Source: Pelecanus crispus (taxonomy: Eukaryota > Chordata > Aves > Pelecaniformes > Pelecanidae). From it: a stretch of 64,000 nt of DNA. The stretch spans positions 76,691,721-76,755,720 of the forward strand of contig NC_134643.1 of the NCBI RefSeq assembly GCF_030463565.1, given 5' to 3'. Numbering within the stretch: the stretch's first letter is position 1; the number at the start of each line of letters is the position of its first letter. The translations under genes and the position numbers were made by a program. Shown piece after piece: positions 1-37,170 of this stretch. A model generated the notes under the pieces. It worked only from the letters and a program-made list of their open reading frames with translations. It made no database searches and was not told the DNA's origin.

Positions 1-2097
1 ACCATGTATCATTGCCTTTCCACTTAAACAGCTGGCAGTTCTTAGCAATGAAGTATGAAGGTGCTGATGACACTTGGTAATAACAGTGGAAAGTCCAATA
101 CTTCAACCTGTTTAGAATATGACTTAAGGGATTCTCCATAGATTTCTATAAATATTGTGCAAGAATAAGGTGTACCACAACAAGTTAATTTCTTTGCTAA
201 CTCATACTGCCTGGAGGTAGTGAGGGGTGAGGTAGAAGTAAAACAATGGTAAGAATTGTTATTAATGCAAATTGAGGTAGCTCTGCCTAGTCATTGGCAC
301 AATAATGTTAGATCATCTGTAACCCTGTCCCTCATGAGACATCTGTTCTGGGCTCTTGATATATCACCACATGATCAAACTTGTAGCTATTTTCAATTCC
401 TTTTTTGGATATGGAGTTAATCTGCTATTTTTCTAGCTGAGACTATTTATGGGAGAAATTTTAGGCTTTGTTCTCAAGCTTAGCTTCTTGTTCCCCCCAA
501 GTCTTGGTGGTTTTAGAGTCTGCAGATTCAGATTCACGTCACTTTTAAAGTGGGGTGGGGGGGAGAGGGGGACACATGGTTGCATATTGGCAGCTGGCAA
601 CAAGACCCATCAAGAACATCCCTGGGATGCTAGACCATGCCTAAATGGCGTAGTCAGTCCTGGCAAGCAGTAAGTTTGTGCCAGAGAAGAGGTGAACTGC
701 AGGCTTCACCTTAACTCAACAGGAGCACTAATTGCAGGGATTATCATGGCAATGTTGGCTGGAGTGATCACAGAATGCACTCTGGCTATTAGCGGGCTCT
801 TTACTGCTGACTTGTGTTTCATCTGGCAATGTCATCTTAAGTCACAGGTGTGTAGGTCCTGGATTGCTCCATTTTGAAGAGATTTCCAATCACTGCACAA
901 TAGACAGAGCTGGACCCCAGAGCCCTGGAGATAGAAATGTTATGTTGGCTTCTTTGGCAGAGCTGAGCAGAACACCTCTTACTATGTCCAGTCATCAGTA
1001 CACTTTATCAGTTAAATTCTTGGAGGAGTTTAAATTGAGGTCATTCCCAAGCTCCTCCTTTTGGTCTGTGCAAGAAAGCCTTGCCAAAAACCTGTATCTT
1101 CTTTGTGGGGTAAGATAGAAAGCACAGGGAAAAAAAGATATGTCCATATAGTCCACAGAATGCCTGCAAAAAGCATCGTGAAGATCATAAACCACGTATC
1201 AGTAACTTCAGGGCAGAAATATAACCTGACATTGCATTCTAGGTCATCCACTTATTATGTGAGCTAGGGAATGTACACAAAGTCTCTGTGTCCTAAAAAG
1301 TGTAGAATGGCAACTTTCAAGAAATCACTTACTAATTAATTTTTAATGTTCAAAATCAGGAATGGGTGGAAATGCTGTCAGTTCAGGGCTGTCAAGAGCC
1401 AGTCAACATTCCTCTTCCCCAAATGCAGGCTGCAAGGCTGTGATGTATATTTTTATTACCTGGGAAAAAAAATTATTTTTAAATGTAATGTCTGTGGACC
1501 TGTGAAATATATATTTCCCATAGCAGAATTCTTCCACCAATTGTGTTTCACTATAATGTGAACAATTATCACATAGTCAAAGGTAGGACTAGAAGAAATG
1601 TTAATCCCACAGCTGTGCTCTTTTATATAGACAAAACTTTAGTACTCAGGAATAAAGTAAAAATGGAGTTCTTTCATGCAACAGATGACAGAGCATCTGG
1701 ATGGAAAGCTTTGGAAAACTTTCTAGAATCTTCTATGTAACCAAAAGTGCTCTGCTGACTGTATAATAAAAGCAACTGAACAGATTGGGAAAGGCCTAGT
1801 CTCTACTATAAATAGTAGTACTGAAGTACTGACTTATAGTACTGAAGACCTGACTTACAAAAATATTTTTTACCAAAACTGTAACTAGTCAAAGACTGAC
1901 AGTCTATAGAGTTGCTCAGAGAGCACAGGGGAAGTCTTATGAAAATATGTCTGAACTGTTTGCTGGTTTTAAGTGACAGATTCAATTTTGCCATTAGAAT
2001 TAAAATTCAAAACAAAGAAGTCAACCAAATCCAGTAAAACCAGGTATAATTCTTAGTACTGAATCCAAGCTAACTTGATCAAATGTCTGAGTCACAG
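1..2097 (+). other. ABCC9 intron (5' end outside the window)
   Basis: No exon of the preceding ABCC9 segment (the region ahead of the acidic run) could be found here, and the short open frames have no recognisable content. The only structure seen is a 21-bp tandem duplication at 1816-1857. Confidence 0.7.
1816..1857. repeat. 21-bp tandem duplication, two copies
   Basis: Copies at 1816-1836 and 1837-1857 differ at two positions. They lie in the intron about 240 bp upstream of the first ABCC9 exon in the window. Confidence 0.8.
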
Positions 2098-25613
<23,516 letters not shown>

Positions 25614-25744
25614 AGAATCGCATGATGCATTTTAACAGCTTATTTTTAAACAAATGAAATGCAAATATTTTCTATTCAATGTAACATCACTTTTACCTTT
25701 TTTTTTTTTAGAGTGTTTTTCTTCACACTTCCATCTTCCAAAAT

Positions 25745-25786
25745 AATAAAACCTATTGCAATACATGTATGCCTCAAAGCAATAAA
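25745..25786 (+). promoter_or_regulatory. Candidate poly(A) signals for SUR2B mRNA
   Basis: AATAAA occurs at 25745-25750 and 25781-25786, 130-170 bp after the SUR2B stop. Further AATAAA hexamers near 27036 and 27187 could serve longer 3' UTRs. Confidence 0.5.
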
Positions 25787-25817
25787 AATGTCACTTCATT
25801 CAAAAGCTATTAAACTT

Positions 25818-25847
25818 CACACACACACACATGCACACACACACACA
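25818..25847. repeat. (CA)n microsatellite in the SUR2B 3' region
   Basis: An interrupted CA run (CA...CATGCA...CA) directly after the second candidate poly(A) signal. Confidence 0.9.
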
Positions 25848-28800
25848 AGGCAGACATTTTTATTTCCTGGGAATTTGGCATTTTCCTTAGACTTTTTAGT
25901 GACTTTATTTTCTTTTATAGAGAGCAAAAGAATGCACTGCTCTTATAAACTGCATATGCTATGCTGGAACCGGCAATCAAATCGTGCAGTTTGTCAAGGA
26001 AATGAGAGATCCCCAGAAGCATTGTGCCCCCAGAGGGGAAAAATTTAAAAAAAAACGCAAAAAAAAAAATCCAAACTCGTAACACTGCGGCACTCTACTG
26101 CATTCCAAAGGCATAAACTTTGCTCTTCAAGCTGTAGCAGAGGAGCAGTGAATGAGGGAAAGGAATGTCATCAGAAATAAGGAAATTCTTCCTGTCCTTC
26201 ACTTTAGTTTGCACGATAGTTGGCACAGTACTATTTTTCAGTGCAATGGTGGCTTATCCCTACAGCCAGTTCCTAAAACCATATTAGTTCTGCAGACTTT
26301 CTTCAGTCAAAGATGCAAATCACCCTATAATTATGCATGTTTTAATAGGCTTATAGAAGAATTTTGTACAGTATCTTAAGACTTTGTATTAAAAATAATC
26401 TGAATTCATAAACTTGATATTAGCCAGTCTTTTAAACATGACCACTAAAATACTCTACTTAAAATGGCCTGTAATTAGCCAACCACTAATTGTTTTGTAT
26501 GTCATTAGTCCTTCACATTATTTTTTATTCTGGGACAACCTTTCTTTTCCTTTACACATTTCTGGCATATCTCTAAATCAGATCTAGTCCAAGAAGGTAC
26601 AATTTTCAAATTATTTCTATATCTTCAAGAATTTAGGTGAATTTAGATACATATTTACATCATACAGCTTTGAAAATGTTGCCTGCACTTGAAATGCATA
26701 TGGCTAGATTCTGAACCATGACAACTGCACAATGGGCACTGACTCCAGAAAGAGTTTCACAGGCACTTTCAAAGGCAGAGCTTGAGACATCAGCTTCACT
26801 AGTAGTATTCAATGTGATTCTTATTCATGTATTGTTAGAAGATTTAGGAAGAACACGAGGTGCACTTAAGCCTATTTCTAGTGTAATGAAAAGAACATAA
26901 GGCACAGTACCTGGCAAAAAGAATGCCATGAATTTTGGAGAAGCTGTAGGGCTTAGAATTTGGATTACATTTAGTCTAGTAGTGTAAAAATGATACATTG
27001 GTTTATTTTTTTTTTTTTCCATCTTAACTATTGGAAATAAAAGCTGTGTGACACAACCAAGCAAAAAACTCAGTCTTGAACATTTTATGAGGGGAAGTAC
27101 TTCTGTGATTTCCCCGTCTACTGCTGTGAAAAGTTTTTGCTCTTTTCTGGATTAATTCCCTGTGTTGAACTTTGTCATACAAAGAAAATAAAAAAATAAA
27201 GCAGATGTTTACAGCGGAAGCGCATGGTGTGACACAGATTTCAGAGCCAAAAGGCCAAAATCATTCTTGATTTAATTTCATTGTCTTCAGTGAAAAGCTA
27301 ATTGGATTCATTGCTGTCAGAATCAGTCAGTATGAAGATGAAGTACACATAACCTTGTTTATCTGTGTATCTTTGATGATGATGCAATCCCGATTTAAGT
27401 GGTGCCAACTAGTTCAGTGAGATCCCGGTTCCCACTACATTAAATGTTGGCTGTGGGCCTGGGATTGTATCAGGTATCTTGTAGTACTTAAGAGGGGCCA
27501 ATAATTAGTACCTCTTTCCTCTTACATATGTCCCAGAGCCATTACAGGAGTAAGAAGCACCTTCTTTGCTCATCCCTCCTTCCAGAGCTATAGAACTTAA
27601 CACTGCTGTTGAAACACGTAGAAAAGAAAATACATTATGGGCTGAGAAAAACCTACCAGCATGCTTTATTCATTTTGATGGAAGTGTGCCGGAATATTGG
27701 CCCCAGTATTATGTTAACAGTAGTCAAAGCGTTTGATGATTGCTGTAGCATATCCCACAGCTGCCTAGCGGGTTTAAAAGCACAATTTGATTCCTGAAGC
27801 AATTAATCCTATTGAACATACACAAATCCCAAGAGAGACAGCAAACATAAACCAACTGCTATAGACATACCAGATCTCTTTGCATTACAGCCACTGTGCA
27901 TATGATGTTATATCTCACCAAGGGCTTAGGCTGAACTTTGCTTTTTTGTGTTTTCCTCTAATGGAGGAGGGTGTGCCCAACAGTCGCGCAGCTGTTTTGT
28001 TATTAAGAAGGGTGCAGAGGGGACAAAGTCTTTGAAACAGATTTCTCTTAATTTCACGTAAAGGTCTTAAGTGTGTCCACTTTAGGAGCAGTTTCCTTAG
28101 GCTGTGGTGCATACAGGTAAAGGAAACATCAGCCTGGAGATTTTGCTTCTTTGACTCGTCACACTCCCCTTCTGCTGGTCAGCCCTTACTCTCTTGCCAC
28201 AGCCTTCCTGCCTCTTTTTTCCTTCACCATCTCATTATATCATGCCCTCTTTGAGGCTCATGCTTGTATCCCTGAATGCTTCTTATTCTGCCTGTGGCCT
28301 CCCACTCCTTCCTGATATGGCTCCGTACCCTCTGCTCTATTTCCTCTCTGACACAGCTCTGCACTCACTCTCCTCTCCCCCTGGCTTTCTCTAGCTTTCT
28401 ATGATAACACCCCTCCTCTTCAGGGGGACACTTACTCGAGTGTCATCATGTTTGGGGTTGTCTTTTTTTTCCCAAGCATTAAACTAAACAAGCTTTCATT
28501 ATTGCAATATTATGCGCTAGAAGTATTAAGTTCTTCCTTTTACAAAGAAGCTTTGAATGCAAACACTGGTCGTGTGTACATTTCTTTTAACTATGGATGA
28601 AGGAAAATCGTCCCTGTGAGAGGTCCTAAATTATGTTTCTCATCTCACCTGCATTTCTTCTTCTGCTAAGTGTTTCTGAGACAGAAGCAGCAAAATAGTC
28701 CCTTGCTGCCAATGCAACTGCTTGTGGATCCACAACAGTGTTTCTCAGCCTTTAACTTGCAACCAGCCGGTTATCTTTCCCGCTCCTTGAGCCAGGTCTA

Positions 28801-29569
28801 ATGGCTGGTATGGATGAGACTGCTCCCATCCTGTACGTGGCTTTCATCAGACTCGTAACAGCTAGCTGCTCATTACTGCTTCTTCTAAAACAGAAATACC
28901 CCATACAACCTTTGTGTTTATTACTGAGTTGAAGCTTTAATGTGCTGGGAAACCCACTGTAGGGGTTTTAAGTAGTTCTTTAAGCAGGTCCACAAGCCTC
29001 TGCCATAAAGCCATGCTGTTGACAGGTAGCAAGGGGAGACTTTTGTCTTCTTAAAATCCAGCGCTTAAAACAGATCTTTCCATCTATTCGTTTTGCTGGG
29101 GATCTACATCAGCACAGTGGATGCTGGGATTCATCTAAGGTGAATTATTTTTATGATGTTTTCTGGGCAATCGCAGCTTGAAAAATGATGAGAATCTCCT
29201 TAAGAATAGCTTTGCCTGAAACACTTGTGCTCTGCTAATTGTTATTTATGCTTCAGGGATTTTGGGAGCGTGACAATTATTTGGAATGGACATTTTAAAC
29301 AATACCATTACCGAATAGGAAAGTTGCTTTTTTTTTTTTTTAAAGGAAATAAATCAAGTTAGTGGCTGCGAGGACTCCGAATTCTGAGCTGAGTTTATTA
29401 CTGATCTTTTGTAATTTTTTGTAACTTCAAACTTGGTTTAGATTAATATTATATGACATTTCAAAGGGTCTCTTATAACTAACTATTCATACTCCTTCTG
29501 TTTTGTTATGAAGACCTCTTAAAATGACCTGGATAAGTTTGCCATTTGACATAGCATAAGTTGTCTGTA

Positions 29570-29592
29570 TGTGTGTGTGTTTACACACACGT
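29570..29592. repeat. (TG)n-TT-(AC)n inverted repeat
   Basis: GTGTGTGTGT is followed directly by TTACACACACGT, which can fold into a short hairpin. Confidence 0.8.
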
Positions 29593-32500
29593 GAGAACTT
29601 TTATTCTAAAGCAGCATATGGTACGAGTAACTCAAGGTTGATTTCCTTTCTGTTCAGAAGAAAGGTTTCTAAGAAAAAAAGTATGCTTTTTTCAATGCCA
29701 GGCAAAGATCCACGTCACATCAGTCAACAGGATGATTCACCCACTGGAGGTGTCCGACTCTCACCAATGCCTGCAGAAGTCGAGGCAATGAGCTTGAACT
29801 AGATGTCTGCCTTTTTGATCGCTAACTTCATAGCCTCAGGGAGCCTCTGAGAGGTAAAGACAGACAATCAGTGAGATTTTTAGCCATATATAAACCAAAG
29901 AGGACACACTGATCCAGCAGCATTTCCTGCAAGGCAGACAGCCCTATAGAAGTCTGGAACAGCTCTGATAAGCCAGGGGCATAAAGTAAGGCCAAGTTTG
30001 CAAAGAGACATCATTGTCTTGTTAGGCAAATTGACATGCAAAAGAGGTATCTCAAGTGTTCTCAGTTCCAGTTTCACTGCAGACCTGAAAAAGCTCTTTA
30101 TCTGCAAGAGCTTGCCTGCTTTTTCCAACTGTATCATTTAGCTGAAAGAATATATTATCAAAGACTTCTCCAGTGCTTGGATAAGCTCCTTTTAGGTTAG
30201 TGTAAACTAGCAGAATACCTCTGCTAAAAATTAATACATCTCCACTGAATTCAGTCAGTACCAACATGAATATGGCCCAAAGGATCTGGCATCTCATTAT
30301 ATGCAAAACCTCTGTCAGCAAAAAGTAATTGTACTGAATTGTGTTTCCTTAAAATACAGATGACATCACTTTTGATTGTGATCAGATAGGTGTCTTCAAA
30401 CTTCTTATTCAATAAATTGTTTGATTTAATTAATTCCTTTCTTTTTGCTTCCTAAAGCCATGGGCTTTCTTGCTTTGTTGTGTAAAGATGCCGATATATT
30501 CACATCCCATTCTGTCATGAGAAGCTGAAGGAAACATCACATGTACATTTTACACAAGCTATGTAGACATTTTATCACAAATGGAGATATAACGTATTTG
30601 AGGCAAACAGCTACCTTTATAAAAAAGCTGTGGACAAGGGCCATATTTTCATTATCATGTTTCTATTATCTAGTGGCAAAAGTTGGAGTGTGTTTCCCTT
30701 GCAAGTACTTTGGCCCAGCGTCCCCAGTGTGACACTGCCAACAGAAATCAGTTCTAGAATGTCTAGTGAAACCACACTGCTACTCGTTAAAATCTCTCTG
30801 GAGCAATGATTATCCCATAACATGTATTTAAAAGCAAAAACTAATTCAGCACATTTGCTATTTTATATCTTCAAGTAGTATCTTTTGAAAGCCTAATTTA
30901 AAATCAAAATATGTTATGTAAATCCTCTGACATGAATTCAATGATGACACGTAAAAAGCTCTTTAGTTTCTTTGGAAATAAATTCTTTCAAAGGCAAAAC
31001 TAAGAGAGTACTAAAAAAAGTCTGAAAACAAAACTGTAAATCAAATTCTTCATTGCCATGCAAACATCCCAATCATTTCCACATTGTTTTTTTTTACTGC
31101 TCTGGTTTTTCTCCACCAGAACTGACCTCTGTGTGGAATTGTGTGGAAAGATCATCAGGTTTTCAAATTAACAAAAAATTGTTATGAAGTGTAAGTTCTC
31201 TGACTCTTAGAAATCAGCAATGTGCTGATGCCGTTTTGGCAGGACAGCTTAGAGTGTTGGCTTGTACAAAGCCACGGAGTTCAGAGAAGCTTCCAAATGT
31301 AATCCTTCAAGACAATAGAGATTTTTAGAAGAGTCTTAATCTATTTGCTACATAGTTATTATTAATTATTAGCTAGTAATATTATTAACTATTGATAGCA
31401 TCTGTCTGCTGCTAGACACTACCCATGCAGATGTAACAGACATTCCTGGCAGGAGCTGTTTACTTCTCTAATATAATAAGCCACATCCTGAAGAGACTAT
31501 AAACAAGCAACCATCTAAAATACAGATATATTAAAAAAAAGCCCAACCTTATTTAATGTAATTGACATTCATCACATGCAAGATGCCTTCTTTAATTTTC
31601 ATTGAACACAGAGATTTTCATCCTATTAATTACTATATAATAATGCAGCATTCAGCTCACATGTTACCATGTTGCACACTTCACTGCCCAGTGCATTCGC
31701 TCCCATGTATGTATATTAGTCTGTTTTATATATAAATACTTTACATGGTTATACATCCTTTGGATAAAAGGTATAAGTAAGTAATGAACAGTGCCACCTA
31801 GCACTGCCCATAAGAGTGTCTCATAGCTATTCCCATGACATTTCTTAACTCTCCCTTTAATTTACTTCAGGGTTTCCTGGCTGTACCAGCTTACATCCAT
31901 AAATATCACTCAAATGTCCAGTAAAATATTTAACCATGTAACTAAGGAACTAATGCAGCTTAGTGTAAATGACATGGTCCAGAACCACCACCCTTCAGTA
32001 TCACAGTTACAGATGCCCCAAAGCAGCATATTCTTTGAAAAGCAGAAAGTTAGACATCCATATCTAATGGTTATATGTGTTTTTATCATACTAGTAGATT
32101 AGGCCCTCACTCTTTCAGCAATACCAGCTATGACCATTAGACCTCTCCATCAGAGGCAGGAACATGAGGTTCTAAGAGGCTCTGAGTACCACAGATTTTC
32201 ATGGCTGAGTCATTCAGGTTTGGGGCCATCTACTTCTTCAGGTCTCACCACAGCATCCAAGATCAGAGGGCTTGGACTTGCCAGTTGTTCTGTGATGTGA
32301 TCTTAAGATGAGAGATGCCATCTCTCTTCCATCAATGGCATAAACTTAATTTAACCCTCACTCTGCAGTCAGCAGAGATATCAATCACTGCAGGCAAGGG
32401 GAGCTGGAAGCACAAACATGGAGATACAAAAAATTTCCATTTCACAAATCAGAAGAAAAACCTCCTTCAGCTGGTGGTATGGCCCTCTGAGTCACCTCTG

Positions 32501-35500
32501 GAATTCTCAGAAGAGGAGACAAAATTCTATTGTACTACTCTGAGGCTGAAGCCAGCCATAAGCCTTCTGGCTCCTGCTGCACAAAAGGAATAAGCACTGT
32601 TTGGACAAGGAGATGGAATGAAAAGCCCTCGATACCCTCAATACCTGGCTTTGTTGCTTCAGATACCACCAGAAGAAAAGGAGAAGAGAAACGGAAGTTA
32701 TCATTTGTCCCAGCAGTAGGAGTACATACCCTCTCTTAGTTTCTGGGGTTTTGCTGCTGCCAGCACTTTGCCAGAGGCAGCTTTACCTGTCCCTAGAGCC
32801 AACTCTTAGGCTCTACCTACACTGCTAAATAAAATGGGAAAAGTGGCACAGCCCACTTGTGAGAGCATCCATGTGTCTGAAACCACAGCTATCCCAAAAT
32901 AAGGTTGCCTTGTTCATCCAGCACATTTAGAACAGTCTCTGGACCATGCTTGGGGCATCCCACATCCAAGCTGTGCCTGGTTAGTAGGTGGGAGGGTGCC
33001 ACTCAACACAAGCCAAAACCCTGCCATGGAGGAATTGAGAAACAACATTGCAGTGGAAGATGTTTTAAAAAATTCAGGTATTAGACACTTTGAGGTATCA
33101 TGTAGTGAGGAAATCCCTGCCCCACAAGACTTAAATTCCAAATGTTGTATGGAAATCCGAGATGAGACTGAGCAGAGGGAAGAGGGCAACGACACCAAGG
33201 AAAGTGCAGAGCCGTGCCTGATCACTGAGGAGCATGTTAGCAGACCTTGCTCTGAGACTCTCTTGAGTTTGGGAACAGCTCAGACATTCAGAGAGCTCTG
33301 CTGTTTTGAGTATAGCCTGCTATGGGCAGACCTGTGGCAAAAAAATGGAGGAATGCAAGAGGAAGATGCTAAGGAGTCCAAACCCTCGTTTACCTTTTCC
33401 CCAATGCCCTGGTGATATGAAGTACAGTACTGAAGCTTCCCACCAGCTTTTCTACCCCAGCTTCAGGGAGGCAGCTTGGCACTGTGCAGCAGGTTAGGAG
33501 CTTGTAGGAAGTCATCCTACACTGTGGTTTCACCAGTGCGTGAACTTAAACCATTTGATGCCTCCATCTGATGATGGATCATTAGAGTTTGGCAAAAAGT
33601 GGGAAGAGGAGCATCCACATCTCCACCAGCTACAGGAGGCAAAGAGTTCACATCTCTACTCAGTGTATTCAGAGGCTGGTCTGGCCCATAAACTCAGAAA
33701 TGAGAATCATCACAGAGAGATGGATCAGCAGCCAGTTTTTCCACAGAAAAAATGTCATCAGGGAAACAGCCAATGAGCCAGAGGGGAGAAGCGCCTAAGG
33801 CAAAGAACACTCTAATTAGCAACACAGCTAGAGACTTATTGTAACCATGTTCAACCTACCTGGAAACTGATTTCCATAAATTATGGCATGGGGAGGCAAA
33901 GAAACAATCCCAAACTGGTCTCTTCCCAGAGCCTTAGAAGAAATTCCTGCTCCAGGAAGGGGCACGTAACGTGACAGATGTACTTCAGAGCATCAGGTAT
34001 CAGAAAAAGGCTGTACCACTTTGACTATTGCCATCTCACCCTGTAGCAGATACTGACTTAGGTAAGTCCCAGATGTGACAGGACAGTATTTCTGTACGTT
34101 GAGCTAAAGGTTTAAACTGAAGGATGTGGGAGCTACTATCTGCGGTGAACTGAAAAAATGAGAGGATTACCTAGCTTTGCCAGTCGGGGATACCATGACC
34201 TATCAAAGTGGACTGGGTAAAGGTGGTGCCAGAGTTCCTGATATGGAGGTGTTGTGACAGGCTGAGTCTCTGTAGTACTAAGGCTCAGCAAAGTGCAGCT
34301 TTGGTTTTCGGCCTGCACTGTAAGTGAGAGATCTGGGAAGAAACAAACACACAGCTAAAATTAAAGGGAAAGATAGGAAGATTGGTAAGTAGTGTGGGGC
34401 TGCAAGAAATCTTGGTGGGTTTTGCACAAGGATTTAATATGATGTGGTCATCTCTAGAGGGAAATGAGGCTAGGGCTTATGGCAGAGAGTGAGTGTAAGG
34501 TATTTCCCGGAGCATGAGGCATTTCTTTCAACTACCCCTTTCCTGGCTCAGGCATGTCCCTGGAGCAGAGGTGGAGTTAGGGAAACAGAGGCTAAATGAT
34601 GTTGGATTTCATAAATCGGATGACTGCAGGAACTATGTCATTTGGGTGTGATGATCTTTCCTCTCTTCTCCCCCCTCCTCCCCCACAGTGCTGACTGTGC
34701 TGGAGGCCAGAGGCTGCAGCCCCAGTCCAAAATAGTTCCCTGCCTGCTCTCGCACGCAACAGGGCTGAATCCATTTCTCTAGGACCGTGCCCTCTCTCAC
34801 TGACACGTGCTAGTGGCCCACGAGCCGACCCTCTGCAGAACCAGGGGAGCCCTCAAAGGACAGCAGCATTTCCTAGGAGAGGCCACAGGAGCCGGAGAGG
34901 GAGCGTGTGCTGCACTGCAAGCAGCAGCAAGGGCCCAGCTTTGAGCAGGTTTGGCTGGAGCATCGCTGCCCACCAAGCCCATGGAGCCAGCTGTGAGCAG
35001 AGACAGTCTAAAGTCAGGCTAATGCTGTTCAAACTATAGCAAGCTCAGACCTGCTTGAAGAGCTAAGGATGTGCTCTAGGGGATGCGGCTGCTGCCATTT
35101 AAGACAGTTCACCCAAGATGGTGTGGGTCTCTTTCTTCCCCATGCTACGCAGAGACCAGATACAAAAGTAGGGGATACCTTGGCAATGGCCAGCAGTGCC
35201 CATCAGCTCACTGAGCTGCAGAAGATAAACCACAACGTATCACCCCATCTGCTACCTGGTGACTACGTGCGGGGGGATAGAAAATACTAAACTCCCAGTG
35301 ACAAATGCACCAGACCCCCTTTGTCAGTACTGGAAGTACCATAACAGAGATCTACAGAACTGCCGACATATTGCTAGCTTTGCAGAGGGTTGACAGCCTG
35401 CACCCCATACCCTGACACGCACAGAGAAGTCAGAGCACCAAATTTTGTCGAACAAGGCAGCTGTATCATTTCCAAACCAGATAGTTTTAATGGGAAACAA

Positions 35501-37149
35501 TCCCTCTGCCAGCAAACCCACAGAACATCTACAAATTTCATTATGCAACTTAGTAATATTGGACAAGGGGCACTAGTTACATGTATTTTGATGATGAAGA
35601 CTATTTTTGTCCTGCTGCTCTTGCATGAAACAGAAAAAAAAAAAGCTGGTTCAGGGTAACAGATGCCCTTAGTCTGCAGTTTCTGCTCTTTCATGTTTGA
35701 TGGATCTACTGCCAGTTCAGCTGGGGAAGAGTTCATCCATGCTATCCGAATATGGCTTATCAGCTTTGTGTCTTTGTGGAAGCCTCGTGCTGAGTGCATG
35801 ACATCTCTGGATGCCTGCAAAGTCATCCTATCTCTAAGCTAAGATTAGAATTTCAAACAAAACTTATTACGAAGCAGGATTTTCTGAAAGGGCTGGACAC
35901 AGCTATAATGTGGAAATTTCAGATTCATGTCTAAGCACTTTATATAATCCTTTTTTAGATAGGCATAATTGTAAAGTGAATATCAGTAACTCTTGTGGGT
36001 GGAGGGGAAATGAAACAGCAAGAAGGGAGACGCATGACGGGCCGTGATAAAACTGGACCCAAACCTGCCATCAATTCTGATCATTTTTTGCCTGAAAAGG
36101 CTGTGTTCACAGCACTCAGACACTATGTTCCTTACAAAAAGGGTTAGGAGACATTTTGGGAGATTTTCCCAGCTATTACTTAAATCTTAGACTTAAATGT
36201 GCATGTGGCAACCAAGCAAGTATTTAAAAGGGCAAAGGGGAACATTTTTAGTTGCTGTCACTCTCCAGAGCATATTCATACGCTGTAACTTGGGGAAGCG
36301 GACTCTGTGCTCAAAATCATGTCTCATAATGTTTAACCAGGAAAAGGGAATAGTTCTGGTGCTCCTGATCTTCACATCCCGGTGGTCGTGGCCCAGCAGG
36401 CTTCCTCGAAGCTCATCTCAAGCGTAAGAGAGGAGGAAGGCATCCCTTCCTGTGAGGGGGAAGCTCTTTCAGTACGGAACAGGTGGAGATGGAAAGACGG
36501 GATTTTCTGAGCACTTTTCTTCCAATGTGTGACGACGGGGAAAACGATCAATAGCTTTTATTTAGCCACACTGGGGTTGTGCCAAGATTATTTGTGTGTG
36601 TTTGGTGGCGGGACCCCTTCCTATCTCAGCTACAAAAAATCAGGCCTCTGCCTGGTGCCCAGTGAAGGGGGAGGAAACCTCCAGCAGGTTAGCGGGGAGT
36701 AAGTGGGGCTGCGAGGTCGTAGGAGCCTCTGACAGCACCAGTGCTGGCAGCAGTTTCTGTTCCACCTGACCAGCTTGAGGCAGGTCCTTCCTTGCTGCCT
36801 CTGAAGACAATTTTCATCCATTTTGCCAAACGAGCTGCTAACCCACACACTAACTTTTGTGTCACACAGTCCCAGCCGCTGCCAGCAGAGAGGCAGGGCA
36901 AGGAGCACACCAGCAGCTGAGGGGCCTTGGCAGAGCGAGAAGGGGCTGAGGCTGAACACAGCCGCGGCAGTGGGTTATGCTTTAAGGTGGCAAGTAAGTA
37001 AAAGTAACATTTCTCGGTGTCGCCGTGTCCCTGTTTATAAAGCTGTGGATTTCAGTAATAACTTCAGAGGAAACTGTGCAATTGGGCATGTAAGGTGAGT
37101 AAATTTGTGTCAGAAGCAAAAGAATGCAATTCAAGGATCTTATGAAAAA

Positions 37150-37170
37150 GGGGGGGGGGGGGGGGGGGGG
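37150..37170 (+). repeat. Poly-G run of 21 bases
   Basis: Twenty-one consecutive G residues after AAAAA, about 2.7 kb upstream of the Kir6.1 start codon. The exact length may be unreliable, as such runs are hard to sequence. Confidence 0.9.

Noticed and set aside
32996..33415. 139-residue open frame in the intergenic region, with acidic and Ser-rich composition
   Set aside because: No domain or family resemblance, no splice or promoter context. Length is within chance for 64 kb of six-frame reading.
35374..35826. 150-residue minus-strand open frame
   Set aside because: No recognisable motif and random-looking composition.
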